Assembly (NCBI GenBank): GCA_029204225.1
Contig: CM055097.1
Span: 52,382,592 to 52,446,591 of the forward strand
Length of the DNA: 64,000 nucleotides
Origin: Diphasiastrum complanatum
Taxonomy: Eukaryota > Streptophyta > Lycopodiopsida > Lycopodiales > Lycopodiaceae
Direction: 5' to 3'
A program made the translations under genes and the position numbers. Under the pieces are notes generated by a model. The model worked only from the letters and a program-made list of their open reading frames with translations. It did not search any database and was not told the DNA's origin. Numbering within the stretch: the first letter of the stretch is position 1; each line of letters starts with the position of its first letter. Shown here piece after piece: positions 41,482 to 52,817 of the stretch.

Positions 41482-42200
41482 CACTACAGGAGGATGGGTG
41501 ATAACCAAGGCTTTTTTTTAGCATTTATTTGAAAGATAGTTTTTAAAATGAGTCGCGGGGGGAAGTGGAATGCTCGATGAGCCTCGGGTCCGGTGTTTGG
41601 CCTAGGTATAAGCCTACCAAATTTGAACTTGTTTTTGAGACATTTATAGAGAGGGATATAGAGAGGGTTATAAATCCACTAGAGGGCCTTGGAACATACA
41701 TCGGAATACTGAAGCTAATTTGAGGAGAATACCGAGGCTAACATTGGTGTAATCCTACCAAATTTGAACTTGTTTTTGAGACATTTATAGAGAGGGTTAT
41801 AAAGAGGGTCTAGGTGGCCAGAGGCATTCAAGACACTCTACTACCGAGGATAATACCGAGACTGATGAAAAAAAGGCCCCTCGGTATAAACCACGGTATA
41901 AAACAGAATGTAAATGGATCCTACTTTTGGAATTTGTTACTTGTCAACACATTGAATTCCATTTTCTATCAACTTTGGTTGCCATTTGCACGTGAATAAA
42001 TAAATTTATGTATCACAAAAAAACGATGATCACAAATTGTGTACTCACGTGCATCGACTTCTTGTTTGATGTCAAGTAGTCAATTAATAAAGTGTAATTG
42101 CATCTGTGAGCAATATGATCAATATAACAATGAGTTGAAATACATCGTATTGTCTCACTTATTCATTTGGTGGTTCATTGATATCATTTTTCGCATCATC
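41482..42200 (-). mobile_element. CACTA (En/Spm) terminal region with subterminal repeats
   Basis: CACTACAGGAGGATGGGTGA begins at 41482, close to plant CACTA termini (CACTACAAGAAAA...). The next 400 bp hold inverted copies of TACCGAGG/CCTCGGTA (about 41725, 41842, 41852, 41879) and CCACGGTATA. A 48-bp direct duplication also occurs (about 41612 and 41750, both with CTACCAAATTTGAACTTG). Such subterminal repeats are the usual transposase-binding regions of CACTA elements. Coding sequence at 42204-43025 is on the minus strand, so this is the 3' end of the element. The opposite terminus was not found. Confidence 0.7.
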
Positions 42201-42203
42201 ATG

Positions 42204-43030
42204 TTACAAATCCGCCAAACCAAATGAGTCTATTTCTAATTCTACCCAAATAACTCCTATAGCTTCATCATTAATAAGTTGATCTTCAAAAGCTAATGGC
42301 GACGGTGACGACGAGTAAGATCGAGAAGGTGTGTTGTGTGTCATTGAACCATCCGATGATGATGCATCACGCTCAACATCATCATTAGCTTGTGAAGCTT
42401 GCACGTGATCATCCTCCGAAAATGTGTCATCAAATCCATCATCACAATCTTGTTCATGAGGTGCATCAACTGGCAGCGCCATGTCCTCCACAACATCTCT
42501 ATCTTCAAAAATTCTTTTACTTCGAGGAGCGACTTGAATCACGTACCACCATCTAAGATCTGAATGATCGGGGTGAAAGACCACCTGTAATTGATCGATG
42601 TTACCATAAATGTTGACTCGTGTTAGTATCCATAGCTATGTTATAGTTGCTTGGGTATTACTATACACAATATACACTTTTTGCAGTACATTGAAAATCG
42701 ATTGATTGACAACAAAAGAGCATAGAGATCTTGAAGACATAGAATAAATGTACCTGCTCACATTGTTGAGGAAAAACAAATGTATCGCTTTGATCTGTCC
42801 AAAGCTTGGTAGAGTCAATGGCAAAATAACCACTCTCATCTTTCCTGACAGTTGCATTGGGACCATTGCAAATAACTTTGAACCATTTGACATCAAATAT
42901 GAAAAAGTTGAATTGCCTAAATCCAACTTCGAGGATGTCATTGATTGTCCCACAATAATCAAGTTGAGAAGAGAGTAAATTGGTGTTCGTCGTGCTGCTC
43001 GACTCTCTTGGGTAAAATTTGCCATGACTC
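42204..43030 (-). pseudogene. CACTA transposase C-terminal DUF4216 domain, two exons
   Basis: Minus-strand exon 1 (to about 42755) encodes GVMANFTQESRAARRTP, then after a one-base shift QLDYCGTINDILEVGFRQFN, FDVKWFKV, DESGYFAIDSTKLWTDQSDT and FVFPQQCEQ. An intron with GT...AG edges follows (CAG|GTACAT, then TTACAG|GTGGTC at about 42587). Exon 2 encodes VVFHPDHSDLRWWYVIQVAP RSK and an acidic tail (DDGFDDTFSEDDHVQ) to 42204. This is the DUF4216 module known from plant CACTA TNP2-type transposases. The intron structure is preserved, the reading frame is not. Confidence 0.8.
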
Positions 43031-43187
43031 CACAATCGTACGTGTTTCTATTTTTATCAATGCGCTCTGTACGAAAGTGTCATCCATGTGTCCACACAAT
43101 ACATTGTATTTTTTATACTGAACAAAATGGAACTAAATGTCTTAGGGATACAACAAACATGTACAAAATTGCACGTACAATTGTTTT

Positions 43188-43291
43188 AATTAACATGTAC
43201 TGTGGCGGGGCCCACTAGGTAAGGCTTGGCCAATAGTATTTTAAGTGATGGGACTCACTTGTTTATTACTGTGCAAGAAATAGCCACAACA
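43188..43291 (-). repeat. Truncated copy of the LTR-like repeat start
   Basis: Matches the first ~100 bp of the LTR-like repeat at 41250-41355 with few differences, in the same orientation (minus strand start TGTTGTGGCTATTTCTTGCA at 43291). It separates two CACTA domains that lie in opposite orientation. Confidence 0.75.
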
Positions 43292-43838
43292 GCAGCGTGT
43301 TTGATCGAGAAGCACTTTCCCACATCCATTCTCACCATTCAAATGCATCTCATTGTGCATTTGGTAGATGAGGTGGCCATTGCAAGTACACCATATACTT
43401 GCATCAATTGCCTATTCTTACTCCATTCTAGACTATTGATATTGTGTTAATTCCCATGTTCTCTCACTAACATTGATCTATTTTTTTAATTCAGGCACTA
43501 TCCATAGCCGTTGGATGTTTTTCTTGGAACGATTCATGAAAACATTGAAAGGCTTCATAAGACAAAGAGCAAGGCCTGAGGGTAGCATGGCAAAAGGATG
43601 GCTAGTGCAAGAGTCCATGGTTTACATTACAGAGTTCCTTGCTCATATCGATCCTTCTATTCCTCGTCTTTGGGATAAGAAGAACGATGAGCATGTTGTT
43701 GGGGAGGTTTCTCAAGGAAAAGGAGCAATCATGAGAATGAGTGAGTCCTTTACGGAGAAGGTAAATAAGTTTTGCATTCTCAATAGCATAAAAGACAACC
43801 ATATCCACCTGACCTCGCCCTTCTACCCAAGGACATGA
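43292..43838 (+). pseudogene. CACTA transposase DUF4218 domain, two exons
   Basis: Exon 1 (43292-43386) encodes CLIEKHFPTSILTIQMHLIV HLVDEVAIA. An intron (about 43386-43495, GTACAC...TTCAG) follows. Exon 2 encodes GTIHSRWMFFLERFMKTLKG FIRQRARPEGSMAKGWLVQE SMVYITEFL. This is the DUF4218 block of plant CACTA transposases (family form RWMYPIERYLKTLKGYVRNKARPEGSIAEGY). It lies on the opposite strand to DUF4216, though both should be in one gene. An inversion or two insertions must have occurred. Confidence 0.85.
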
Positions 43839-43975
43839 TGCTTGATTGGCTGTGTGAGGCGCTTAGAGAAGCCTCGACAAACAACCAGGAAGTAACAGAG
43901 AGAGAGAGCGAGAATATGCAAGGGGGTGCAATTTACATGTAAGCTATGATGATCAACATTCATAGGGTAATAAGT
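43839..43975. other. Short spacer after the CACTA fragment
   Basis: Sequence derived from the end of the transposase exon (CLIGCVRRLEKPRQTTRK-like in another frame), containing a short GAGAGAGAGAG run at 43899. No separate gene. Confidence 0.4.
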
Positions 43976-44879
<904 letters not shown>

Positions 44880-45350
44880 GCTACTGCTTGTTACGCATAT
44901 ATCTGTCTTCTCTCACGTTGTTCCCATATTTAAAGAATAGAGAGATTGATTAATCTAATCTGCATAAGAGATGATTAATCTAAGCTATAGTAAGCAAAAG
45001 AATGCATTATTAATTCTCACTGATTCTGGTTGCACATCAATTTCCTTTGACATTTTTGCGTATTCAGCTGCTTGTACTGTGTGTTCACGCCGTGATTCCA
45101 TTTTGCGAAGAACTAGCTGTCAAAGAATTCAAAAAATGCGAAAAAGTTGAAGGTCTGTGAAAAACACGTTCTAAGTCATTTTGGACTAAGTTTCACATTT
45201 TGTAAAATACAAAAAAACTGAAGGCCCGTGGAAATATATTCTAAGTCATATTTTAGCCTTATGTCGGTTTTTCGGAAAAGTGCAAAAAATGTGAACTGTG
45301 CAAAACACAATTCAAATATCCAGACTATGTGAAACTTAGTTAAAAAATGC
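44880..45350 (-). repeat. LTR-type repeat D, copy 1
   Basis: Matches 62400-63120 over most of its length, apart from an insertion in that copy. Shared blocks include AAAAGAATGCATTA, CTGATTCT(G/A)GTTGCA, GTGTGTTCACGC and GTGAAAAACA(C/T)GTTCTAAG. On the minus strand it begins TGCATTTTTTAACTAAGTTT just after a truncated copia protease. Within it a ~75-bp segment (GAAGGYCYGTG then ATTCTAAGTCAT) is duplicated. Probably a 3' LTR. Confidence 0.6.
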
Positions 45351-45910
45351 AGCAATCCAAAAAAGAAAAAATACAAATGCTTTGACACTTAGAAACTTTA
45401 GGTTTCTTGATGACGGAAGAGGTAAAGAACTCCTTCTGACTAGTCATGTGTGAACTAGCTCCATTACCAATCCACCAAGAATCTGTGTCACCTTCACTTG
45501 ATACTTGAAGAACACACCATAAGAGAATCACAAACACCTAGATCCTCATCATTTATAGTAAAGTTGATTTGCTTGCTACCTTCATCACTTTGCTTATGCA
45601 AACATTCATTTAGAAAAATGTCCTTTGACTCCACAATAGAAACATTTTAGTTTTGATCTATCTTTCTTCTTGCCAACAAAAGTAGAAGGATCATCTTGAT
45701 CTTGCCCCTTAGACCACTTTCTTTTGCCCTTGCCCTTGAGCTTGCTCTTTGAGAACATAGTCTCCTCCTCTCCAACTTGAGATCTGGCAGTGGATCCTCC
45801 TCTTGATAGAAGCCTAAACTCCTCATTCACCCAAGATTTCTTGCAAGTCCTCCATTCTTGGCAATGTCTGTTGAATAGTTTTGACTCTTTTTGGTCTATT
45901 ATCACTATAA
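45345..45910 (-). pseudogene. Copia gag zinc knuckle and protease fragment
   Basis: The minus strand encodes NEEFRLLSRGGSTARSQVGE, a basic spacer and the knuckle CFYCGVKGHFSK, followed after breaks by DSWWIGNGASSHMTSQKEFF. The protease active site WIDSGAS has become WIGNGAS, so the catalytic Asp is lost. The fragment ends near 45345 at repeat D. It is closely related to the plus-strand copy at 59340-60940. Confidence 0.8.
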
Positions 45911-46024
45911 GAAAAAGTGCTAGGTTGAGTTACCTCCTCGTCATGTACAAAATGGATGTTCCGTTATGACAAAATCAGTTCCTCTGCAAAATTTGAAATT
46001 ACCAAAGTTGTATAAAACTAAATT

Positions 46025-46629
46025 TTACTTTTTGCTCAAATCTTTTAATATTCCTGTGGCCACACTGGCATCTGAAACATTGAATGTGATATGGCAATTA
46101 CTAAGATTCAAAAAAGTATGTCCGACACTCACGTGTGTACTATTCACTGAAGGTGGAGATACTAAGCGAGACTTGTAATACTTTTTAAAAGCATCATCAA
46201 CAGCCTTAATGTTGGGGGTGGGCTGGGCCTTTGTTTCCATGTATTGCTGACATGCCTTGAGGGCCTGTTTGGCCTGGGCGAGCTCTTGCGTTGCGCTGGT
46301 CCGATACTTATTGAACTCCGCTTGGTAGCTGTTGAGGGTTTGGCTATAAATCTGCACCTGACGCCATAGAAGATTCATCTCTGATTGGGAAGGCGGCCTT
46401 GTGTTCGATGTAGATTGAACTAACCAGACGAGCTTTTCGTCTTGTAAGGCTTTGACCTCCATCCCCAGGCGCGTGTTCTCTGCTTCCAAAAGTGTAAGTT
46501 GCGCCTGGATGGGGGCAAGCCGTTGGGATGCTTCAGGTTGAAGCTCTCGCACCTTTGTGGAGGCCTCAGTTAGCACTTTGGAGAGGCTTTGAATATATTT
46601 GTTTAGGCCTTCCTCCTTCTGCTGCAGCT
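46025..46629 (-). pseudogene. Unrecognised coiled-coil-like ORF fused behind a copia gag
   Basis: The minus-strand frame reads AKLQQKEEGLNKYIQSLSKV from 46629, then LTEASTKVRELQPEASQRLA, AQLTLLEAENTRLGMEVKAL and QELAQAKQALKACQQYMETK. Leu/Ala heptad spacing is typical of a coiled coil. The C-terminal part (NSTHVSVGHTFLNLSNCHIT) looks globular. It ends at 46025. It starts exactly where the copia frame at 46630 breaks inside ELWHR. I recognise no family. It is probably a fragment of an unrelated gene or retroelement protein joined by insertion or deletion. Confidence 0.5.
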
Positions 46630-47973
46630 TGGCAATCTATGCCATAATTCCTCCATAGAGAGCTTGTTCACAAGAGCAACATTACAAGCATTCACATTCT
46701 TGATAGTGCAAGTATCAACATTGAATTTTACATCAAGGCCATTATCAAGCAATTGGCCAACACTGATAAGATTCTTGGTAAGCTTAGGTACATAAAGAGC
46801 TTTAGAGAGAGAAAGAACTTTAGAGGATGCAAGATTCAAGGGAATGTTCCCTATGCCTTCAATAGGACACTCAAAATCATTTGCAGTGTATATTGATTTC
46901 TTGACTCCATCATAAGGTGCAATAGAAGAGAAAGAGTCCTTGGAGCTACACATATGTGAAGAGGCTCCACTATCAATATACCATAGGTTGTCCTTGTTGA
47001 AAGGAGTAGATGAGAAACTAGAGACCATAAGAGATCCCTCTCCATCACTTGCAATAGTGTCTTTCTTCTCATTGGTAATGTTGGCTTGCTTGAGTTGATT
47101 CTTCTTCTTGAAGCAATTGGTGGCATAATGACCTTTCTTGCCACAATAAAAGCACTTGATCTTCTTCTTCTTGAGCTTGGATGATGAACCATTAGAGGAA
47201 TCATCTTCCTCCTCATCTTTGTCTTTGGATTTGACTTTGTCCTTGCTTGAGGATTGTTGATGTTGGTTCTTGCTCGTCCCTTTGTGCTTATCCTTGGCAA
47301 AGAGAGCTTTGCCATCATTATGAGTGAGAGAAAGCTTGTCCATCCTCAAGAGCTTGTACTCTTGTCTTGATTCTTCCGAAATTAGCACACTTTGGAGAGC
47401 CTCCAAACTTGGTAGCTCCTCCTTAATGGCATAGGATTGGACAAGGTTATCAAATTCACTTCTCAAGCCATTGAGAATGACATTTTGATTGATGGAATCA
47501 CCAATACAAGCAAGTTCTCTATGAATATCTTTTACTCTCAAAACATAACTAGATGCACTCTCATCACTCTTTTGGCTACTTTGAAAGATTTGATTCCTGA
47601 GAGTGAGAAGCCTAGAGGTATTCTTAGCCTCATAGATAGCCTTGAGACAATCCCAAGCTTCTTTGGCTGTTGTACAAGTACCTATCTCCCTCAATATATC
47701 ATTAGAGACATTCATCTTAATGTAGTGGAGAGCCATCCTAGCACTCTTTTTGTATTTTTGAACCTCTTGAAGAACTTGTGGTTCTTCTTCAAGGCCAAGA
47801 ACTATGTCCATCACATCTTGAAGGATCAAGATGGACTCCATCCTCATTTTCCAAATTGAATAGTTTGAAGTGGTCAATCTTTCACTTGGTTCCAACAAGG
47901 ATGAACCCATTGAAGACATTTGAAGTGAAGAAAACTCAAATGATGAACAATAAATGTTGCTACACACTCTCAA
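46603..47973 (-). CDS. Copia gag-protease polyprotein, open frame, truncated at the GAG-pre-integrase
   Basis: A 456-codon minus-strand frame, uninterrupted. Gag (UBN2 type) contains NYSIWKMRMESILILQDVMD, ARMALHYIKMNVSNDILREI, EAWDCLKAIYEAKNTSRLLT and SEESRQEYKLLRMDKLS. A Lys-rich linker precedes the zinc knuckle CFYCGKKGHYATNC. The protease site WYIDSGASSHM is intact, as is the VPKLTKNLISVGQLLDNGLD strand. The frame ends in the HHCC finger start ELWHRLPSC, where copia similarity stops at 46630. The start at 47973 is N-extended; the Met before SSMGSSLLEPSERL is the usual position. The product would lack integrase, RT and RNase H. It is the best preserved gag in the window. Confidence 0.85.
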   Translation of the reverse strand: MRVCSNIYCSSFEFSSLQMSSMGSSLLEPSERLTTSNYSIWKMRMESILILQDVMDIVLGLEEEPQVLQEVQKYKKSARMALHYIKMNVSNDILREIGTCTTAKEAWDCLKAIYEAKNTSRLLTLRNQIFQSSQKSDESASSYVLRVKDIHRELACIGDSINQNVILNGLRSEFDNLVQSYAIKEELPSLEALQSVLISEESRQEYKLLRMDKLSLTHNDGKALFAKDKHKGTSKNQHQQSSSKDKVKSKDKDEEEDDSSNGSSSKLKKKKIKCFYCGKKGHYATNCFKKKNQLKQANITNEKKDTIASDGEGSLMVSSFSSTPFNKDNLWYIDSGASSHMCSSKDSFSSIAPYDGVKKSIYTANDFECPIEGIGNIPLNLASSKVLSLSKALYVPKLTKNLISVGQLLDNGLDVKFNVDTCTIKNVNACNVALVNKLSMEELWHRLPSCSRRRKA

Positions 47974-47978
47974 TATGA

Positions 47979-48633
47979 TCCAATAATAGAGTACTATCTC
48001 CTCCTATGAAAGATCTTGCAACTATTTGTGAATTGATTCTTACTAGCTACACAAATCTCTCTAACACAAGATCTATTTCACATCAAATGATGGAGTATAG
48101 GCAAAGTTAGGATCAAACACTCTTAGCACGTGTGAAGTACTCTAAGAGACCAAATTTGACTCAAATACAATGATATTGCATGAAACAAAATGGCTAAGAT
48201 CTCAAACAGTGCCTAGATCACATATCAACTGTGATGTTGGATCAACCAAGCAATCTCTTGACCAAACCAAATGTGTCCACCCAGGTCTAGATGCCCTACC
48301 TAACCCTCTTCAAAAGCTTATAACTTTTGATTGGCTCAACCCATGGAATGAAACTGATTGCATCAGAAACTAAACAAAAATAGCTTCAAAACAAGCTATC
48401 AAGCAAGATAAATGGATCAAACATGAGAGAGAACTTTCAAACTGAAATTGGATGTTCCTCACACGTGTCTGAGCACCTAATTCCGTATAGTAGCAGGTCA
48501 GACCCAATCAATGTCCTTTTGATCTCTTTTGATCCAAGATTGAACAAGATAGCTAGGAAAATGGGCCTTGATGAAAATTTTTTCACTTAGATGGATCAAA
48601 ATGCATGGTAACCTTAGGTAGGCTCTGATACCA
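47979..48633 (-). mobile_element. Leader and primer-binding site of the copia element
   Basis: The minus strand of 48633-48622 reads TGGTATCAGAGC. The ~640 bp between it and the gag start carry no long ORF on the minus strand. A 67-codon plus ORF at 48170-48373 is unrecognised and probably chance. Confidence 0.8.
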
Positions 48634-49064
48634 TATTGAATTTCACACGTGTGGACTATCCACTACATGTACTTGTGATCTCCTAAGGTGTGTAGATGCA
48701 CCAAGATCAAGACTAGATTGAGATTCAAAATCTATCTTTGAATCTATGGCAAAAACACACTACTACATGCATTCAATCACTTCCAACTCTCACTCACACG
48801 TGTGGGAAGTATTCAAAAAATAATCTAAGTAAAAACAAGCTGCTCTCCTTGGCTAGAGAGAGAAAAAACATCATGAGCTTTCGGGTAGAGAGAGAAAGCT
48901 AGAAATCCAATAACTCACAAAATCCATGAAATCACCAAATCAATAATGCATAATTTGCCATCTATGCCAAATTTATTCCTATCAACATCCTACACCTAGA
49001 TGCTTGATGTAAAAAACATAAGACCCCTATATCTAACATAGATAATCTTTTTCAATTCTTCACA
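48634..49064 (-). repeat. 5' LTR of the copia gag element, with internal deletion
   Basis: On the minus strand it starts TGTGAAGAATTG at 49064 and ends TTCAATA directly before the primer-binding site. The right part (48895-49064) matches 14361-14847 except for a clean loss of 310 bp at 48957. Contains CACACGTGTG palindromes (48650 and 48801). Confidence 0.75.
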
Positions 49065-49650
49065 ATGCATGGATATTTGTACATGGCTAGTTGAGAAATT
49101 GCCATTTGGAGAAAGTAGGTAGAAGTTAGGTGCAACCTGTGCATGCTAGCAGTTAGGTGTCAAGTTAATAGTTGTTTGCACTTGAATAGGTGTAGGATGT
49201 GCATTGAATGCAAGGAGTACCACGAATTTTGTCTCTCCTATATATGTACATATCATTCTCATTCACAAAGTAATGAAGAACCAAAGTTTTGTAGCTATCT
49301 CATGCTTGGTTGGATCTGAACTATTTTTTCTTGTTATCTCTCTAGCTCTCTCTCTCTAACTCGTATTGAGACTAATGCTTATACACTGTAATCTTGTACT
49401 TTTAATCATTCTTTGATTCATTGCTATCATAGTCTATTGATTAGCATGCTAGATTGTGAATTAGCCATATCTTCTGAACCAGATCTTGTTGAGCAATCTA
49501 GAATCAGGGTACTGTGCCAATCACAAAGCTTAATCAAGATCAGGCACTCTTGTGGACATTTCCCACATGTGTGAATTCTGGAACTTTCAACAATACAGCG
49601 GTATCATCGCATCCCTCTTAGTATTCTTCATACATCCATCAACAAGCCGC
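49065..49650 (+). repeat. Probable plus-strand LTR and leader of the following copia gag
   Basis: A TATA-like CTCCTATATATGTAC near 49227 lies in the plus orientation, followed by CTCTCTAGCTCTCTCTCTCT, and gag begins near 49650. I see no clear TG start or primer-binding site, so the borders are uncertain. Confidence 0.45.
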
Positions 49651-50470
49651 ATCTGGAGTTATTCAGAAAATAGAAGATGTTGTCGATCAGCAATATTTAG
49701 GCTAAGATCACTACGATCTTGGATCCAGAAGGTTCAAACTATTTGATTTGGAAATTAAAGACTTCACTCATATTGAAGGCTGAAGGTCTATGGCAATGGG
49801 TGGAACCAATAGAGGAGAAGCCAATAGCTACTCCTGGCAAAGAACTTTGAGAATGGAGTTTAAGAAATGAAAAAGCTATAGCAATTATTGTATTTTTAGT
49901 GCATGACAATATAATGCTAGATCTTACATCAATCTCGAACGCAAAAGATTTATGGAAAAAATTGCAAACCAAGAATGAGGCTCGATCTCGTAATCAAATC
50001 ATGTTCTTGGAAGACCAATTAACTTACCTACAATGGAATGGCAAAGACCTGAACACATTCGTACAAAAGATAAAAGATCTGTTTATTTCTTTGAAAAATT
50101 CTGGCGCAAAAAATGAATTTCAAAGGAAAAATAGCTTAGTTATTTTCTTCGAGCCCTAACTAGGTCATTCCATACACCTCTAACCTTATTGGCAAAAGAT
50201 GTGACAATGACACTTCAAAAGGCAATAGACAGAGTTAAAGAAGAAGTAGAAGCTTGTGAATGCTATGACAATAATGGTGATTCCGAAAATGCTCTATTTA
50301 CTTAGAAGAATAAATCTTCTAAGAATCTAAATTTAAGAGGGAGTCGTCTAAAAAGAATGAGTCTAAGACAAATGATCAACAATCTGGAAAACAACAAAAA
50401 AAAATTCTGGTGATAAGAAGATCTGCAACAGATGCAAAAGATCAGGTCACACGGAACCACAGAGAACAAA
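49650..50470 (+). pseudogene. Copia gag (plus strand), inverted relative of 53343-54230
   Basis: Translated plus strand: AKITTILDPEGSNYLIWKLK, ILKAEGLWQWVEPIEEKPIA, ISNAKDLWKKLQTKNEARSR, NQIMFLEDQLTYLQWNGKDL and NTFVQKIKDLF. This is UBN2-type copia gag. A TGA follows PGKEL (about 49846) and several stops follow 50157. The zinc knuckle start (NRCKRSGHTE) survives at 50430. The protein closely matches that of the minus-strand copy at 53.3-54.2 kb. Confidence 0.85.
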
Positions 50471-51038
50471 ATGAAAGTTTGAATAAATCCAACTAATATC
50501 AGTGTCTTCAATCGAGTCTATATCTGATCTATGTGCTAATAGAACAATATTTGCTCCGATTAAATATGCGTGCGGATATAATATGCGGAATAAAGAGACA
50601 ACTTTAGACAATTTTAGACAAATAGAAACTATTGATCAAAAATGAATTTATAATTGTGAATCTGAATCAGTATACATCTCTTACTGTCTTATCTCATTGT
50701 TGTGTCTCTGATTGAGTGAGTCTGAGAATCTCTTCAGTTTGAGTGTCTGAGAGCTAGTTACAACAAGTAATGCACATGTATTTATATTGTTACAGGACAA
50801 GTCTTTTGGCCTTTTATTTTTGTCACAGTGGATATCTAACCGTTTACGATGGTTGATATTTAAATAGACATTCTGTTTTCAAGGTTGAATAAATTCTATT
50901 CGTGAACTATTCACAACAGTCTATCTCTTTGTCTCAGTTTCGTGTTTCGCAACTTATTCGCAACACTAGTCTCTTCGCGACATTTTCTTCTTTCGCAAAC
51001 GTTCACGATAGATGACAACTATGAGCTTGTAGTACTCT
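50460..51038 (-). repeat. 3' LTR (minus strand) of the 51.0-55.3 kb copia element, truncated
   Basis: Direct repeat of 54450-55005 (both contain AGAACAATATTT, ATTTTAGACAAATAGA, ACAAGTCTTTTGGCCTTTTA and GTCTATCTCTT). Homology stops at 51038 and is fused at its left edge to the plus-strand gag. The TTCGCGA-type words are here mutated to TTCGTGAA, ATTCGCAAC and TTCGCGAC. Confidence 0.8.
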
Positions 51039-51065
51039 CTTTGCTAACTTCCAAAGCAATGATCT

Positions 51066-51720
51066 TGGGTCCTAATTGTATTGGCTCAGCCTGTATACTA
51101 CAAATGCTATATCAGGTCTAGTGTCATCTGCTAGATATAACAATGATCCAATCAGCATACGATAGGGTGTTTTGGCCATTCGTTCCTCTTCCTCGAGAGT
51201 CTGCGGGTAATCTGCCTTGCTTAGTATTGTTCTAGGTATCATGAGAGTATGCACACCTTTTCATTAGAGCATGTTGAAGTCTTTAATGATCTTTTGAGTG
51301 TACTTTTGTTGGTGAAGATACAACTTACCACCTTTAAAGTCTCTCACGATCTGCAAGCCTAGATAGATTTTAGCTTCTCCTAGGTCAGCGATCTCAAATG
51401 TTTCAAAAATGTCTCTTTTGACATCTGAAATTAACTTATCTCTTCTTGATAAGATAAGTTTGTCATCAGCATAGATAACTAGAATGATTTGTTCTCTCCA
51501 TTAGGACCTATTTTGATCTTGTAGATCCACTTGCATTTGACTGGTTTTCTGCCATCAGGTATTGGTGCAAGTGTCCATAGATTGTTCTTATACATGGATG
51601 ACATTTCGTCCTCCATTGCTTGAATCCAGCGATCTTTATCTGGTCCATCAACAGCTTCCTCAAATGTTTGAGGTTCATCAGAGAAATCACAAAATTCAAT
51701 GACTGTATTAAAAACATTCA
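51066..51720 (-). pseudogene. Copia RT pieces (minus strand), middle deleted
   Basis: The N-terminal RT (51717-51500) encodes DEPQTFEEAVDGPDKDRWIQ and MYKNNLWTLAPIPDGRKPVK CKWIYKIK in broken frames. A jump near 51490 leads into VIYADDKLILSRRDKLISDV, IADLGEAKIYLGLQIVRDF and, after two stops, GVHTLMIPRTILSKADYP with YRMLIGSLLYLADDTRPDIA. The catalytic pair reads YADD instead of YVDD. The RT centre and the whole of RNase H are missing before the LTR at 51038. Confidence 0.85.
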
Positions 51721-51925
51721 GACCGTGGTTTTCATTGTCTGTCAGGTCTTCTCACAAGTGGTTTTGAGTTCAATTCTACAGGTTTTGAGCTTTTCTGTAG
51801 GAATTCAAGTTTGTGATTTGAGTGTTGAACTCCCTCTGAATATGGTAATTCTTTTTCATCTTCTGCTTGTTTTACTTTTGTCGTCGTTGGTAGCTCATAA
51901 TAGTTTTTGAGAATTTCATAGCCGA

Positions 51926-52730
51926 CTAGACCCTGTCTACTATGTATTTTGACTCATCAAATTTGACTTCTCGAACAACAACTTTTATCTTGCCAGCTTC
52001 GGGTACGTAGACACGATAATATGACGAATGTAACTCGAATCTTACCAGAAAATCTTGTTCTATCTTTTTATCGAGTTTCTTTCTCAGCTTATTTGGTATG
52101 TGCATATACACTGCGCATCCAAATGTCCGAACATGTGCTAGATTTGGCTTCGACTTCCACCATATCTCATGAGGAGTTTTGTCTGGTATTCGAGATTTCA
52201 AAATACAATTTTAAAGATAATTTGATGTAGCCACTACTTCTGCCCATAACTATTTTGGTTCTTTCGCATGAGCCATCATACACCTTGTAGCTTCCATAAG
52301 TGTACGATTACTTCGTTCAACTATTCTATTGTGCTGAGGTGTGTATGATGCAGTCTTCGTGTGCATAATACCTTGACCAGTACAGTATGCCTTGAATTCA
52401 TTGGAAATGTACTCACCTCCCTGATCTATGTGAATTTGCTTCAGCTTATTGCCTATTTGCTTCTCAGCCCAATTCGTATACTCAACAAATTTTTCGAAAG
52501 CTTCAGATTTTGTACGAATAAAGTATACTACAACAAACTTGCTAAAGTCATCAATAAACGTAATGAAGTACTTTGCATCACCCAATAACAATACTCTGAA
52601 TGGTCCACAAATATCTAAATGCACAATTTCAAGTACCTTAATTGCTTTATAAACATCCTTACTGAAAGGTGTTCTAGTCATATTGCCTTTAAGACAGGAT
52701 TCACAGGTAGTTCAAATATCTCTACTTTTG
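51926..52730 (-). pseudogene. Copia integrase (minus strand)
   Basis: The core encodes LEIVHLDICGPFRVLLLGDA, KYFITFIDDFSKFVVVYFIR and HIDQGGEYISNEFKAYCTGQ, so all three catalytic positions (LD, ID, GGE) are kept. It continues NRIVERSNRTLMEATRCMMA HAKEPK. After a short gap and frame change comes KTPHEIWWKSKPNLAHVRTF GCAVY and VREVKFDESKY. A 16-residue stretch is lost around 52200-52250. Confidence 0.88.
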
Positions 52731-52817
52731 ATTTCGACTCCTTTAATTCTCTGACTTTTGTTGGCTTGGTACAAGGCTTCCATGTTTATGTGACATAGCC
52801 TCTTATGCCACAGTATA

